Numbered from the stretch's first letter, positions 1 to 12,345 are shown. The stretch is 64,000 nucleotides of DNA from Axinella damicornis (GCA_963931865.1 OZ007511.1:9443840-9507839), one strand, 5' to 3'. Notes: generated by a model from the letters alone, not told the origin. Program-made: numbers and translations.

Positions 1-2197
1 CGACTTGTGAAGTGTAACATTGTGTTCGTGTGTGTGAGTGTATTCTGTCATGCCTAACTTTTGTCTCCATACTTTCCTTATTACCACCCTACACTTTATA
101 TTGCTTCTTGTATTGATATATACAGCCGCGATATTGAAAAATTGGCTTGCAGCTCCACATTCTATTCCTCAGCAGTATTACACATACAAAGGACGAATAG
201 TCAATACACAAGGCCTGCATTTATGGCCATTCCTCGGTTACAAGCAGGCACGTGGAGCGGCCATGGCAAATTAATGTATAGCTGTATACAGAGCAGATTG
301 AGTTTCTTCAGCCCAGCTGGCCTGCTTCAAACATGAAAAGATCTACTCAAATTTGGCAGAAAAGGGGCAACAGAGGAGATCGACTGACAGGCTGGGCACA
401 GAGCACAATGTACCGCAATCACTAAAAAGTAAGTAGAGCTCTTCCATTATTGTCCAATCACCTGACTGTCTGCCAATACTATGCATGTTTGAGTAGCATA
501 ATGCAATGTCATATCAGCTGCTCTGCAAAGTCACTGACGATCCAGAGAGTATAATTATATAGGCTAACCAAAGATATTGCCACTGCTTCAAAATTAAACT
601 GCATATTGCAGTAGACTAGGGTACAATAATGATTATTAAAGTCTGCAAATTAGCCAGAGCTTAATTGTCGTATAGAGCTTCGAAGCAGCTTGGTTAAAGA
701 AAGAGCACCAAAATAACCCCGGCTAATTAGGGCTGTTACACACAAACAAGTGAGTTAACACCCCATACAGTATAACAGTGAGGTCCCTGCATGTGAAGTA
801 CTTTGAATCCAGTTCCTTTCACAGACTCGATCACCTGTTGTTGCGGAACATTTGGCCCGGATGCATCAGAGAGGGTACACATTTGCATGAACACTGACTT
901 TGAAGAAGAATTGTTTAGCCTACCTGCATAGCTATATGTTGATCTGTGGCAGTGTAGGACGATAATCTTAACATGTAGTAAGACAATGATGTGGGGAATA
1001 TGTCAGCTGCGAGAGTACGTATTGTGTCACTTGTGTGGTGACTGATAGCTGACATTTTCACGAAATTTTAGTCTTATATATGTGGGAGTGTAGGTCATAT
1101 ACCTATCACCTGAACTGCCACGTGTGGTGTAGGTGACAGCGCATAATACATGCACACTAGTATAGCTATACTGATTCCAGATGTGATAGATATCAACAAT
1201 CGACTCCTGTACTATCCTCAGCACAGATATCAGGACGAACCTGACGACGCATTTCTCCATGCCGAGGCATCATTCCCTAGCTGATGGACGACAGGGTGTG
1301 AGGTGGGGTAGCTGCACGCCATGCTGCTGTAGCTACTGGGGGAGGGGAGCAGGACAAGAATATACCCATCTCCCATTGGCTGGGGTCCAGGGGGCAGGTC
1401 TCCTGTGTGCCCATGCAGGACAGGCTGGGGGACAAGTTAGTGGTTTGGGCTTGCAGAGAACCTTAATCTTTGATAAAGTCCAAAGAACTACAGCATCAAC
1501 TTCTTTACCTTCTTCCTGTTAGAGTGGTTCGGTTCAGGCATACCTGAGGGAATTAATACAACTGCATCAATCAGTTCAGGTGGTAAGTGCATACCTGAGG
1601 AAATACTACATTTTGTGAACTCCTAATAAATTATTCAGTTTCAAGTGTACCCTCAATTATTATTATCGAAATAGGTACCTAGCTATAGAGAACACCTATA
1701 CACTACAGTTGCTGTAGTTACCACAACTTTAACTGGCCCTGCCCTTTCTTATTGTATTTCCTTTGATCATGCATTTGCATGAGTTTCCAACCTTAATTGT
1801 GCACTGGACTTTGCACACCAGTCGCGTGCACTTGTGACACCACCATGAGAGGTTGTGTAATAATGCGCAAAACGTTTGTGTACGCCACATTTACCGGTAC
1901 AAGCACATAGCTAGCTAATGCACTTGCAAGCAGTGTACCAGATAATTGTATAATTGTATTTCCCTAACTTCAGCTAGCGTTCCACCTCCAACATCTAGTT
2001 GTAATATGATAATTTGATAATGCAATCATGCTATAAATCAAGCAGTAAATTAAACAAAAAGTGGCCTAGCTATCACTAGCATGCAATGCCTAACAACACA
2101 AGACTGTCCTACGAAAATTCGTAATTGCAACTAGAAAATTGGTGAAACTTTCATATCTCAGTAGCCATTCAAAGCAATGTTTGGTTTCGTTCTGTTC
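1..2197. other. Region without a supported gene
   Basis: Only short ORFs with no recognisable domain occur here. The last 150 bases (about 2050-2197) resemble the sequence downstream of TFF-B and are probably the TFF-A 3' untranslated region. I saw no clear mobile element in the rest. Confidence 0.5.
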
Positions 2198-5100
2198 CTA
2201 GTGATGACCATCACCATCACGTGGCCTGTTCCCAAAGTATGCGAACCTGGCAGCTTTTGAATCACTCGCTGCAAGAGAGAGAAAGTTTGTAGGAATGATT
2301 CATTGCATGTTCCTTTTCATTTAGCTACATTGTTGTAAGTTAAGTTACTGTGACATAGCTCAATAGTTTCCTTGTCCACAATACTCACACGAACGGACAG
2401 TGTACATGTAAACCTGGCATGACTGGAAAAACCTGGCGTGACTGGAAGAACCTGCAATCAGTGCCTACCTGGTTTCTTTGCACTCCAGCAATGGGTGCAA
2501 AGGTATATAGTTGCATGACGTATACCTGTCGGTATTTGCGAGTGAGCTAGCATTCTCATGCATGGAGCATGCATGGTATGTAGCTCTGTTGTTAGAGTTG
2601 CAGCACTCACATGATTTAATGAAGCACCATGGAGCATCACGGACATTGGTTGGACTCCAACAGCATCCATCGTCCTTGCATCGTTGAGCAGTGATATCAG
2701 GGTACCCACATTCTACCCGGTCATCTGGGTCGGTCTGGCACTGTGGTCCGATCGCTATTGGAAATTGCAATTATCTTCTCAGATTCTAACCATTAACGTT
2801 GTGTATATAGCTGCATGTCAGAGAGTAGCTGGAGTCTTAAGTTGAAGTAGGCCAGAATCTGCATGGTTGCTATACAACTAGTTTTCAATGGGTCCTTTGG
2901 ATGATCCAACAATATGTGACCTGGAAAGCCAAAAGGGCCCTAGTGGCTGTTTTACAACTTTGTGGTTACACGTGTAGTAAAGTTTGTATTACATCATAAC
3001 GAGGTTAGTTTGCATTCACCATAGCAACTGCCTTGGTGCTTTCCCTTACATCATTGTAAATGACATCAACGTGTAGCACATAGAATGAGCTTTAATTAGA
3101 AAAAAAACGTGTAGTCATAGCACAATCTAGTCTAAAGTTAGAGAATTTTGTATCGTGATGGATCTAGAAGGCATTCCTGGAATGTCAGAAGAGTTGAACA
3201 GTGAGTTTCACTCCATGAATGAAGAGTTTACTGGTCATGATGATGAGCAGAGTGATGCTTTTGAAAGCTCTGACACTTCTAACACAGTGGACTTGGATAA
3301 AAGTGTTGAAGACCAAGCTGAAGAAGCCATTATTCGCGATTTTTTTGACAAAGAGCCCTGCTGTACTTTAGGTCCTAACAAAAGTGCTTGTTGGATGCAG
3401 GCTGGCCGAGAAAAGTTTCTACAAGCAAGACTTGAAAGCCAGGAATTGGATAAGAAAGAGGGAGATGTAGCAGTACTTGCCTCACTACGTGTTATGCGTT
3501 CTCTTCCTAGCACATCTCAAGAGGGTTCGCGGTCTTCTATCAAGTATCAATTTGGAGGTGTGCCAATTTGTAAGATGGCATTTTTGTTCCTAAATGCGCT
3601 TGGTGCTCGTCGATTAAAAAATTTGATCACCCACTACGATTCTGAAGGTTTGAGTGTCCGAGTACACGGAAACACAAGGAAACGCCCCCATAACCGAACC
3701 AAGGACGACGATATTGAAAAGGTCAAGGGATACATCGAGAAGTTTGCTGATAATCATGCACTCCCCTTACCTGGAAGACTACCAACCCACAAGGATTATA
3801 GAGTGATGCTTCTACCATCAGACATGTCGAAAAGTGCCGTCCATAGATTTTATGAAAAGGCATGTGAAGCTGAGAAATCAAGTTGCATATCACGCCGCAC
3901 GTTCGTTAACATCTGGAACGATTTGTGCCCGTACATTGCCTCTATGAAACCAGCTACTGACCTCTGTCACGTATGTCAACAAAATGCCAACCTTTTAATG
4001 AGATCAGCTAATATGCCAGAGGCAGTCAAGTCTCAGAGATTAAAGGATGCACAAGCACACCTAGACCTCGCTCGAATTCAACGACATCATTACAATGAGC
4101 AGTGCGCCAAAGCTAAAGACAACCTCCCAGAGGGTGAAGGCCGACCATCTGTGATGCATTATTCCTTTGATTATGCACAGCAAGTGCACTTCCCCTTCAA
4201 TTCACAACAGCCTGGCCCTATTTTTTTCAAGACACCACGAAAGTGTGGAATATTCGGCATGTCATGCGAACCAACATCTACACAGGTAAATTACCTAATA
4301 GATGAAGCTGACGATGTGGGAAAAGGGGCCAATGCTACCATAAGTCTAGTTCACAACTTTTTGCAGAACCATGGTCTGAAAGAGTCACATGTGTTACTCC
4401 ATGCTGATTTGTGTTGGCCAAAACAAGAACAATATGGTCATACAATACCTGGTATGGAGAGTTATTGCCCGTCTCAGCGACACTATTGAACTCTCATTCA
4501 TGTTGGTTGGGCACACCAAATTCGCACCAGACCGCTTCTTCGGACTATTCAAACGCTTATATCGTAAGTCCTTGGTTGATACTATGGATAACATTGTACG
4601 AGTTGTCGAAGAGTCGTCTATTGCAGGGAAGAACAAAGCCCAACTGACTGTATCCTCAAATGGAACGCGACACGTACATTGGATTGATTGGTCAAAATTT
4701 TTCAGCGAATTCTTCAAGCCAATTCCAGGCATTACTTCCTTTCACCATTTCAAGGTCTCCAAAGAGAAGCCAGGGATTGTGACTTGTAAAGAGTATGCCA
4801 ATTCTGAAGAACAAACATTCAACATCTTCAAGAAAGGTGTCACTGCTTCGTCACTCAAGGGGAGGAAACCTACACCTATTCTTCCGAAAGGCCTCGACGC
4901 TAAGCGTCAATGGTATTTATATGATGAAATTAGACCATTTTGCTCCACAAACCTTGCCAAAGACGTTACATGCCCCAAACCATCTGTTCCTAGACCTGAT
5001 GCGGCTCCAGAACCCAAGCGTCCTCGGAAAAAGACATAGTGACGCCTACGCACTAAAAAACTAATTAGCGTTGCTATGGTGTTTTCTTCTGTATAATGTG

Positions 5101-6335
5101 TCATGTGATCATCAAAATTTTTGAAGTGAATTTTTAGTTGCTATACTTTGTTATGGTACTAAAACCCCAGAATGTGATTTTTGGTCATAAGGGCCCTTTT
5201 GGCTTTCCAGGTCACATATCTCTCTGTTCTGGAAACAAGTACAACTGGTAGCTATACATCTCAATGTAAACGCTTCATGCGGATCATGTGACTGCTATCA
5301 TTGTCTCATGCATGATCAGTCCTTACCTTTTTCATGGTAGCACCACGGCTGATTAACGTCACTAGCTGGACTATAACAGCACCCCTTGCTCTCACAGTGA
5401 TTTACATCGCTCCTACAGTCCACTCTGTCATTAATCTGGCACTGAGGTGCAATCCCTGTGAAGAAATATCCACATGCAAATTAAAATTGCCACATACATG
5501 TACAATTGCAACTGCATGGAAGCTGCACAGCTGCACAGCTGCACAGCAACAGCAAATTTGCTGGCCATAATTATAGCACATAGCAACAGTGATTACCAGC
5601 AACTCCATGTAAGGTATTGTAAGCTAGCTCATAGGTAATGTGTGCTATGATTCAGATTCACCTACTTTTATAGAAGCATTGTGGCACACCAGATACATCC
5701 GATTTTTGCCAGCAACATCCATTACCGGCACCCCCACATTCTGTCTCGGTAATCCCATGGTACCCACAGTACATTTTGTCACTGTCCTGAACCTGGCATT
5801 CACCTGTAGCAATCATTGATGCCATTATTATACATAATTATATATAGGTACATGTACATATGGAGCTACCAAATACAGTAGGTATGTCGGCTTAGTACTG
5901 GCATATAAAGAAGTCATCCCATGCATGCAGTTAGCACATGTTTTTTGCTATAAACATGGGAAAGTCAGCTGGCAAAATGTGGTGAATGGACAGAAAATCT
6001 AATGACAACCAAAGTTGAAACAACTTGAAACTACGTCAAGGTGAATAGCTAATTTGGTGATGTGCTCATCGATCACCAAATCAATCCCATCACAATTTTA
6101 ATACATTGCACATTTAACCATTACCACTGGCATTTGCGGGAGCAGGAGCTGTAGTGGCATTTTCAGCTTGTTGTAGCTCACCACGGCCATGGTTTTCAGA
6201 GGCCAGAAGCATCCGAATCACTTGCAGCACTGCCTTGGCCTTTCCTTCCTCATGTTCATCATGAAGTGGAGCAACCAGTGATGGTACGAGCATACTGCCC
6301 ACCAACAGAACAGTCACCACCAGCTGGAACTTCAT
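2198..6335 (-). CDS. TFF-A: secreted three-trefoil-domain protein (5 coding exons)
   Basis: Spliced CDS, minus strand: exons 6335-6119, 5803-5666, 5455-5327, 2754-2611, 2268-2198; 232 residues, all introns phase 1. Exon 1 gives a signal peptide (starts MKFQLVVTVLLVGSMLVPSL) and a pro-region with a helical EEGKAKAVLQVIRMLL stretch and N-glycosylation sequons. Exons 2-4 each encode one trefoil (P-type) domain with the CC pair and the closing PWC or PxC. Exon 5 is a 23-residue tail with ARFAYFGN ending in His-His. Oddities: trefoil 1 has two extra residues between Cys 3 and the CC pair, trefoil 2 lacks three residues between Cys 2 and Cys 3, and the trefoil 1 donor must be GTAGGT (5665) because the neighbouring GTGAAT would break frame. 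The intron between exons 3 and 4 carries a DUF7869 transposon in the opposite orientation. Trefoil domains in other animals act extracellularly on mucus and epithelia; the ligand here is unknown. No transcript evidence. Confidence 0.85.
2915..5216 (+). mobile_element. DNA transposon with 26 bp terminal inverted repeats carrying a DUF7869 gene
   Basis: The left end starts TGTGACCTGGAAAGCC at 2915 and runs to GGGCCC at 2940. The right end (5191-5216) is its exact reverse complement over 26 bp. The flanks are TA on both sides (2913-2914 and 5217-5218), consistent with a 2 bp TA target duplication, though two bases is weak evidence alone. The interior holds one gene (3158-5039) and little else. 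The element lies in the TFF-A intron between trefoil 2 and trefoil 3, antisense to the host gene. Confidence 0.75.
3158..5039 (+). pseudogene. DUF7869-type transposon protein, broken by one frameshift
   Basis: The first frame runs 3158-4489 and the second continues to a TAG at 5037-5039. The junction is near 4409: the expected HADxC-x-GQNKNN block is split, HAD in the first frame and CVGQNKNN in the second, consistent with a 2 nt loss. The N-terminal part is acidic. The middle holds a Cys/His-rich stretch (PATDLCHVCQ). The C-terminal part has the blocks HYSFDYAQQVHFP, TPRKCGIFG, IDEADDVGKGAN and GHTKFAPDRFFGLFK, which I recall from DUF7869 proteins. Conserved acidic residues (FDYA, HAD, APD) could form an RNase-H-like DD(D/E) site; that is inference. 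Apart from the single lesion the copy is well preserved, so it may be recent, or the lesion may be a sequencing error. Confidence 0.75.
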
Positions 6336-6419
6336 GAATTCAGAGAGTTTAAGTTGGATTGAAATGTTCTTGCAGCTGCAGTTGTACGTATAGTTCACGA
6401 CAGCGGATGGTATAAATTC

Positions 6420-6448
6420 TCTTATTAAGGGAAAATGCACACCACTGT
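6420..6448 (-). promoter_or_regulatory. TFF-A core promoter, conserved block
   Basis: On the minus strand the block reads ACAGTGGTGTGCATTTTCCC followed by TTAATAAG. It aligns with the TFF-B and TFF-C blocks, which read ACAGTGGTGTGCCC then TATAAAG. The TATA-like part is degenerate here. It lies about 90 bp upstream of the ATG. Confidence 0.5.
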
Positions 6449-6494
6449 AGAACTGGTGAATACTTTATTGGCTTTAAGTATACAGGATTCGTCT

Positions 6495-6662
6495 CAAGGT
6501 AGGGAGGAGGGGGGAGGAGGTGCGGGGAGGGGAGGAGGAGGGGAGGAGGGGGAGTGGAGAGGAGGGGGAGGAGCAGGAAGAGGAGAGGAGGGGAAGTGGT
6601 GGGAAGGGAGGAGGGGGGAAGGGGAGCTAGGAAGGGGAGGGGGAGCTAGGAGAAGGAGCTAG
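6495..6662. repeat. Polypurine G/A-rich tract
   Basis: About 165 bp of almost pure G and A (GGGGAGGAGG-like units) just upstream of the TFF-A promoter block. The apparent Gly/Arg-rich ORF across it is a composition artefact. Confidence 0.7.
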
Positions 6663-7020
6663 TGGAGTGTTACCATCCTTGTTCTGAGCCTGCTGCACTA
6701 AAGTTTGACTAAACCACTCCTAATTAACAAGGTACCTCACAATGTCCACATAAGTTATCCCTTACGACAAGCCAGATGCATGCATGCAGTTGAGTATCAC
6801 CATCTTTGTCCTGAAAGGATGTATATACTGCTCTCCTGTTCACTATCGAGGTACTTCACAATGTCAACGTGACCCCTACAACAAGACTTATGCAGTGGAG
6901 TATCACCATCCTTGTTCTGACAGGCTGTACTGCACCCCGTTCACTGACAAGGTACCTCACAATGCCCACATCCCAGTTATGACATAAGCCTCATGCAGTG
7001 GAGTATTATCATCCTCGTCC
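6660..7020. repeat. Degenerate tandem repeat, about 120 bp unit, about 3 copies
   Basis: Units share CAGTGGAGTATCACCATC (or close variants), then a TTGTTCTGA-like stretch, then AAGGTACCTCACAATG. Found between TFF-A and TFF-B. No coding potential seen. Confidence 0.6.
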
Positions 7021-7579
7021 CTACTCTTTGGATCACAGTGGTTCTGCTCCACCAACCTCCTTGTCACGTCCAGCCAGCCATGGCAGCAGGAGTAGTGGAT
7101 CCGAGAATTCTCTTGGATACGTTGTCTCCACAGATGGGTTCTTGACTTGAGGTAACAGTCTCTCGACTTCAGCTACATCTCGCCCCTACAAGCATGTATT
7201 GTATTATCTCGTATGCAGTACGTCATTCATATTATGTGTAGAACCTAGCTATAACCTATACATCACTTTTTCCACGGCATTACCACGGCATTATATTCTC
7301 ACGGGGCCAGACCGTGTGGGTCTGGCCCATGCAGTAAGACTACTTAGTTCAGCTGGCATTCCACCAACAGCATCTATACAGTTGTACTTAATAGCATGCA
7401 ATCATATCAAATCAAGCAGCAGCTTGCTGAAATTAACAAAATTGGCCTATTAATTGGTAATAGCTATCATGCAATGCCTAACAACACAAAACTCATGACT
7501 TGTCCTACAAATGTGTCTTTGAATTGGTGAAACTTCAAGTGTCAGTAGCCATACAAAACAACGGTTGGTTTCATTGCGT

Positions 7580-10141
7580 CTAGCTGCGCCGATAGTAGTG
7601 CTTGTTCCCAAAGTAATTGAACCTGGCAACTTCTGAATCACTCGCTGCAAGACAGAGAAAAATAAAAAAATTACCATGCATATGCTCTTCTCCCTAGCTA
7701 ATTAACCAGATGGTTCAAAACGATGATTGGCCATAGTTGATATCTTAAGGCATTGAAGCTGCTACAATTTATTATATTGCTTTGTCACCAAATTATTAGT
7801 GGTATTAATTTTGGTTACGTTTTGCATGCTTATGAAAGTGTATGTTGTGATCCCTATTAGAAGGTACCATTAATTTGGAATTGAGAATTTCAGTGTTCAT
7901 TGCCACAAAGTTTTACATACTAATGGTTGTCCACATCTTATTCAAAGAGAACTGGATATATATCTGCATGGACGACAAACTCCAATCTTGACTTCATAGT
8001 GAAAAGTGAACTCTCAGTATACTATGACGGTGTTTTCGTTTTCATCCTTGCTGGCTGCCATCATAGATGCGTGGTCAGAATGTCACTGTCCTTGTACTGG
8101 TTGCTGTTCAACTCACTTATCTGAGTTAGTTATTATGCTCAGCACAATAGACTAAAGCCTAATACATGTAATTAGCTATTCAGCATCTGTCTTTGTAGGA
8201 ATGGCCCATAAAATTTATTGTGACATAAAAAGTCAAATAGTTTCCTTGTCAACCTACTGTATAATTCGTACCCCCTATTAATGTACACCCCCTATTTCGA
8301 AAAAACGGCAGCAGCACCTTGCTATTACTCTGGCATAAATTGTTCCTTAGTTGTGGCTTTCAATCATTCTTGTATTATGTTCGGCGCAACAGACTCAAGC
8401 CTAACAATTATTCAACATCTGTCTTTGCAGGAATGCAGTACGTTCCTTTTCGTTTACATTAATTGTGACATAGAAAGTCAAAATAGTTTAATTCCTTGTC
8501 AACACTACTCACATTCCCACGGAGCATGCACGGTATGTAGCTCTGCTGTTAGAGTTGTAGCACTCACATGATTTAGTGAAGCACCACGGAGCATCAGAGA
8601 CACTGGTTGGACTCCAGCAGCATCCACTGTCCTTGCATTGTTGAGCAGTGATACCAAAGTACCCACATTCCACCCGGTTGGCAGCGTCGGTCTGGCACTC
8701 TGCTTCCGTTGCTATTGGAGGAAATTGCAATTCTCAGTTAGATTCCAGTATATTAATAATAGCGGATATCACTGTTATCGGCAGAGTCTTGATTGTGGTT
8801 TAAAATATTATATTTTGAAGCCGGCCAGTATGCACATGGTTAAATGTTCTGGTTGGTAGCTGCATGGGCCTTTGGTCGTATATCCAACATAAATTTTCTA
8901 CAGTGTCACTCTGTTCTGAAAACCAGAGAAGTGGTACAAATCTCAACGCAAACATTCCTCGGACTATGTGACGTTTCCCATTGTCTCATGACCAGGCTTA
9001 CCTGTTTCATGGTAGCACCACGGCTGACCACCGGCTGTAGTCGGACTATAACAGCACCCCCTGCTGTCACAGTCAACTTTGTTGATGCCAAAGTACCCAC
9101 ACTCCACTCTGTCATTAGTCTGGCACTGAGGTGCAGTAGCTGAGAAGAAATCCATGTGCAAATTAAGAACACTGGATATTAACACCACTTGATTTTGCAC
9201 GTAAAATTGTAACTGCTGCACAGCTGCAAAAGTGGCACAAGCAACTGCAAGGCTGCATTACTAGCTACAGCAGTAGTGATCATATAATTATAGTACATAG
9301 CAACAGTGATGATTACCAACAACTCCATGTAAGGCACTGTAACCCAAGATCTGTGAATGGTAACACGTGCTTTATCTCTCAATTCAGACTCACCTATTTT
9401 TTGGAAGCAGTATGGCACACCAGATACATCCGATTCTTGCCAGCAACATTCATTATCCCCACATTCTGTCTCGGTAATCCCATAATATCCACAGTCCACT
9501 TTGTCACTGTCCTGAACCTGACATTCACCTGTAGCAATTATGTACGCGATTATGTATCATAATACATTTGGAGCTGTATTAGTACACCAAAAATACTGTA
9601 GGTAGGACGGCTGAGTATCGGCACAAATGATTTCCACAAGGAAGTCATCCCCAGTGGCTTAATGTCCTAGTCTATGAGTAAGTTTCAATGTATATATAAC
9701 GAACTAGCTACATATAAAATCTCAAAGTCGAACAACTTACAATAATCAGTGTCAAGGTGAATAGCTAATTGGTGATGTGCTTGTCGATCACCAGATCAAA
9801 CCCTTCACCCAATTTTTGTTATAAACTACTTATCCTGCACATTTAAATTGACCATTACCATTAGCACTTGCGGGGGCAGGAGCTGTAGTGGCATTTTCAG
9901 CTTGTTGCAGCTCACCACGACCATGGTTTTCAGAGGCCAGAAGCATCCGAATCACTTGCAGCACTGCCTTGGCCTTTCCTTCCTCATGTTCATCATGATC
10001 ATCACGATAAGGATGTTCATCATGATCATCACGATAAGGATGTTCATCATGATCATGACGATCAGGATGCACTGGAGTAGCCAGTGATGGTACGAGCATA
10101 CTGCCCACCAACAGAACAGTCACCACCAGCTGGAACTTCAT
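7580..10141 (-). CDS. TFF-B: secreted three-trefoil-domain protein with His/Asp repeat (5 coding exons)
   Basis: Spliced CDS, minus strand: exons 10141-9853, 9528-9394, 9139-9002, 8711-8568, 7644-7580; 256 residues, all introns phase 1. The signal peptide is nearly identical to TFF-A. The pro-region contains an expansion of a nine-residue unit, DDHDEHPYR, that is absent from its two paralogues. Trefoil 1 has canonical spacing (C-x9-C-x9-C-x4-CC-x11-C). Trefoil 2 has the position-specific short first loop (CQTNDRVEC) and ends PWCYHE. Trefoil 3 has GITAQQC and PWCF. The tail exon reads SSDSEVARFNYFGN and ends in a basic RRS. The 3' flank is recognisably similar to that of TFF-A, including GCATGCAATGCCTA-like sequence in both. 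This is the best-preserved member. The start is set by the signal peptide and a TATA-like box about 80 bp upstream. Confidence 0.88.
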
Positions 10142-10218
10142 GACTTTGGAGATTGAATGCAGCTGCAGTTGTATAGATCACGACAGCGGATGATGGTAGC
10201 TAAGTGACATCTATCCAC

Positions 10219-10240
10219 TTTATAGGGCACACCACTGTAG
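10219..10240 (-). promoter_or_regulatory. TFF-B core promoter with TATA-like box
   Basis: On the minus strand the block is ACAGTGGTGTGCCC directly followed by TATAAAG (TATAAA at 10224-10219), about 80 bp upstream of the start codon at 10141. The same block occurs at the same distance upstream of TFF-C, which supports a conserved core promoter. Confidence 0.6.
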
Positions 10241-10259
10241 AAGGTGAATGCAATGAGGA

Positions 10260-10590
10260 GTGAGTGTGATCTTTGTGTGCCCATCACACTCCCGCCCTCA
10301 GTTCAGTACAATGAGCAGCACCTCCTGCCCCCCAACATGACCACTCTTTGTGATCTGGTTGTACTATAATCTTCACCCACCCTCACCTTTGTGTGCACAT
10401 CGCAACTCCCACCCTCACTCGAGTACAATCAGCTGCACCTCCTCCTTCCAACGTGACTACTCATTTTGATCCAGTAGTACTATATAACTTTACCCACCCT
10501 CACCTTTGTGTGGCTGAAACTGTGAATTGGATACAAGCTGTACTGTGTTGCTCACAGAGTCTGGAATGGTCTGGGAACTGATTGTTGGCT
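10260..10590. repeat. Upstream module of TFF-B, internally duplicated
   Basis: Two tandem copies of a module of about 120 bp (shared CACCCACCCTCACCTTTGTG and a CAGCACCTCCT-like stretch), then a segment ending CTGGAATGGTCTGGGAACTG. Related sequence in inverted orientation occurs at about 11690-11960, and more divergent copies at about 13480-13700 and 19080-19330. Confidence 0.55.
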
Positions 10591-10627
10591 ACATATACTG
10601 GCTTTAGTTTGTATAGACAGCAATGGT

Positions 10628-10952
10628 CAAGGGCGCGGAACAGGGGGAGCTAGGGGGGCTATAGCCCCCCCCCCCCCCCCCCCCCCCCTCCCAATATTTC
10701 ACTGCCGGGGCTCAGCCGCCCCAATATTAATACACTGAAAGCACCGTAATACTCTAGGCATTCATTTAGTCACACAGAGAGCCTTACCTAGGGATATCTA
10801 CAGCCACGGATGGACAGTGACGAAGCGCAGTCTGACCATAGATAATATAGTCCCTACTATTATCTATGGTCTGACTGACTAGTCCTCTGCTGATCCGCTT
10901 CACATGCAACTCAGTGATGTCTGGTTAATGCATTCAGCCACGTGACAGCCAG

Positions 10953-10985
<33 letters not shown>

Positions 10986-11233
10986 AGCCCTTCACCAGAA
11001 TGGCGCACCCGTATAGTAGCTAGCTCGATGTCTCTCTACAGCATCGATCCTTGGAATTTGTAGTACAAAGCACGAAGGTGCCACGAGAGCCCATCCTGAT
11101 AACTGAAAAATGAAGGTGAAAATTTTTTTTCTGCGCTTCGCGCGGCACTACACACCTTTATGCACTGCCTTCGGCAGCGTGCACCCTGCCTTAGCCCCCC
11201 CCCCCCAATCTCACACTGCTTCCACCGCCACTG
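10628..11233. mobile_element. Nonautonomous element with two long poly(C) tracts
   Basis: The left end is GGGCGCGGAACAGGGGG-like and the right end CTTCCACCGCCACTG, an imperfect inverted match, flanked by ATGGT on both sides (10623-10627, 11234-11238). It contains C24 (10665-10688), C33 (10953-10985) and a CTGCGCTTCGCGCGGCAC stretch resembling the interior of the element at 40480-41004. Boundaries are approximate. Confidence 0.45.
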
Positions 11234-11689
11234 ATGGTTGACATAGCAACCAATCTCTAAATTCTACCAAGCCTATTATACAGATGTTCAGACACAATCA
11301 TTTTATCAGGTCTTAGGGAGTTCAGATTTTGTCATATCCGTAGAGTCTAGCTATCGTTTATACTTCAATTACTATCTGCGTTTGAGAGCATATCTAACCA
11401 TTAAGTGGGTGGGGTTCTGCTCTCCCACCTATGATTATGCATGACTAACTTAAGTTAAAACCCATTGCACCCTGTAGCAGCCAAATGAGCATGGAGGATC
11501 CCCATAAGCCCATAAGAATTTATATAGGGGGGTTAATATATATATAATATTAGGCGTTAATACTTTGTACATGTTCTTGCTGTTTGCAGTAGTAGGTAAT
11601 TATGTACCTACCAGCCAATAGCTCAACTGATAGCTAAATGTGCTGGAGCTTATATATGTACATTCTGGCACTTTCAAATTTCAGGTTGG

Positions 11690-11960
11690 TTGCTATGTTG
11701 GTTACAAATCCAAACCAGTAGCTAACAATGAGTTCCCAGACCATATCTTCCAGAATCTGTGAACAACACAGTACAGCATGTATCCCATTCACAGTTTCAG
11801 GCACAGAAAGGTGAGGGTGGGTCAAGTGAGTGGTGAAGTTGGAGGGCAAGAGGTGCTGTTGATTGTACTTGTGCGATCGAGGGCTGGAGGTACAATGTGC
11901 ACACAAAGATCACGATCATACCTTACTGCATTCACCCCTTATGTCGCAGTGGGACAATCC
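11690..11960. repeat. Inverted copy of the TFF upstream module
   Basis: Reads as a diverged reverse complement of 10260-10590: TTCCCAGACCATATCTTCCA, then GAACAACACAGTACAGC, then AAGGTGAGGGTGGGTCAAG. Nothing coding is supported. Confidence 0.5.
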
Positions 11961-12276
11961 AATGAGATCAACTCCCGGCTCACATGATATCAATTCTCAA
12001 CTCTTCATGATAGCAACTCCTGTGAGATCAACTCCTAAAAGCTTTAATAATTGTCTCTGTCTGACACATAACAAAGTCCTCTCCACCATTCTCCTGACAG
12101 AGCAACTCAAGGTGGTGTAGCCATATTCTCTTCTAGCTACAGCAGTACAGACTGGATTTCGCTGTGATTCTTAGCCTAGTATACGTATTCATTGTTCAAG
12201 TACCTAGCAGTAGCATTACAAATTCAAAGCTTAATTAACAGAACAGGCAACAGGCTAGCTAGATTCATGTGTGTAG

Positions 12277-12345
12277 TAGCCTCGTTCCCAGACCCGAGAG
12301 AGGAGTAAGAGAGAGAGACCCATCTCGGGCCTGGGAATAAGGCTA
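12277..12345. mobile_element. Foldback element, TAGCCTCG family
   Basis: Starts TAGCCTCGTTCCCAG and ends CTGGGAATAAGGCTA. Flanked by TGTGTGTAG (12268-12276) and GGTGTGTAG (12346-12354), matching 8 of 9 bases. 69 bp, imperfect palindrome. Confidence 0.65.

Noticed and set aside
5660..5670. Apparent frameshift at the end of TFF-A trefoil 1
   Set aside because: Using the GTGAAT donor homologous to the paralogues breaks phase, but a GTAGGT donor two bases earlier restores phase 1, so no lesion is needed.
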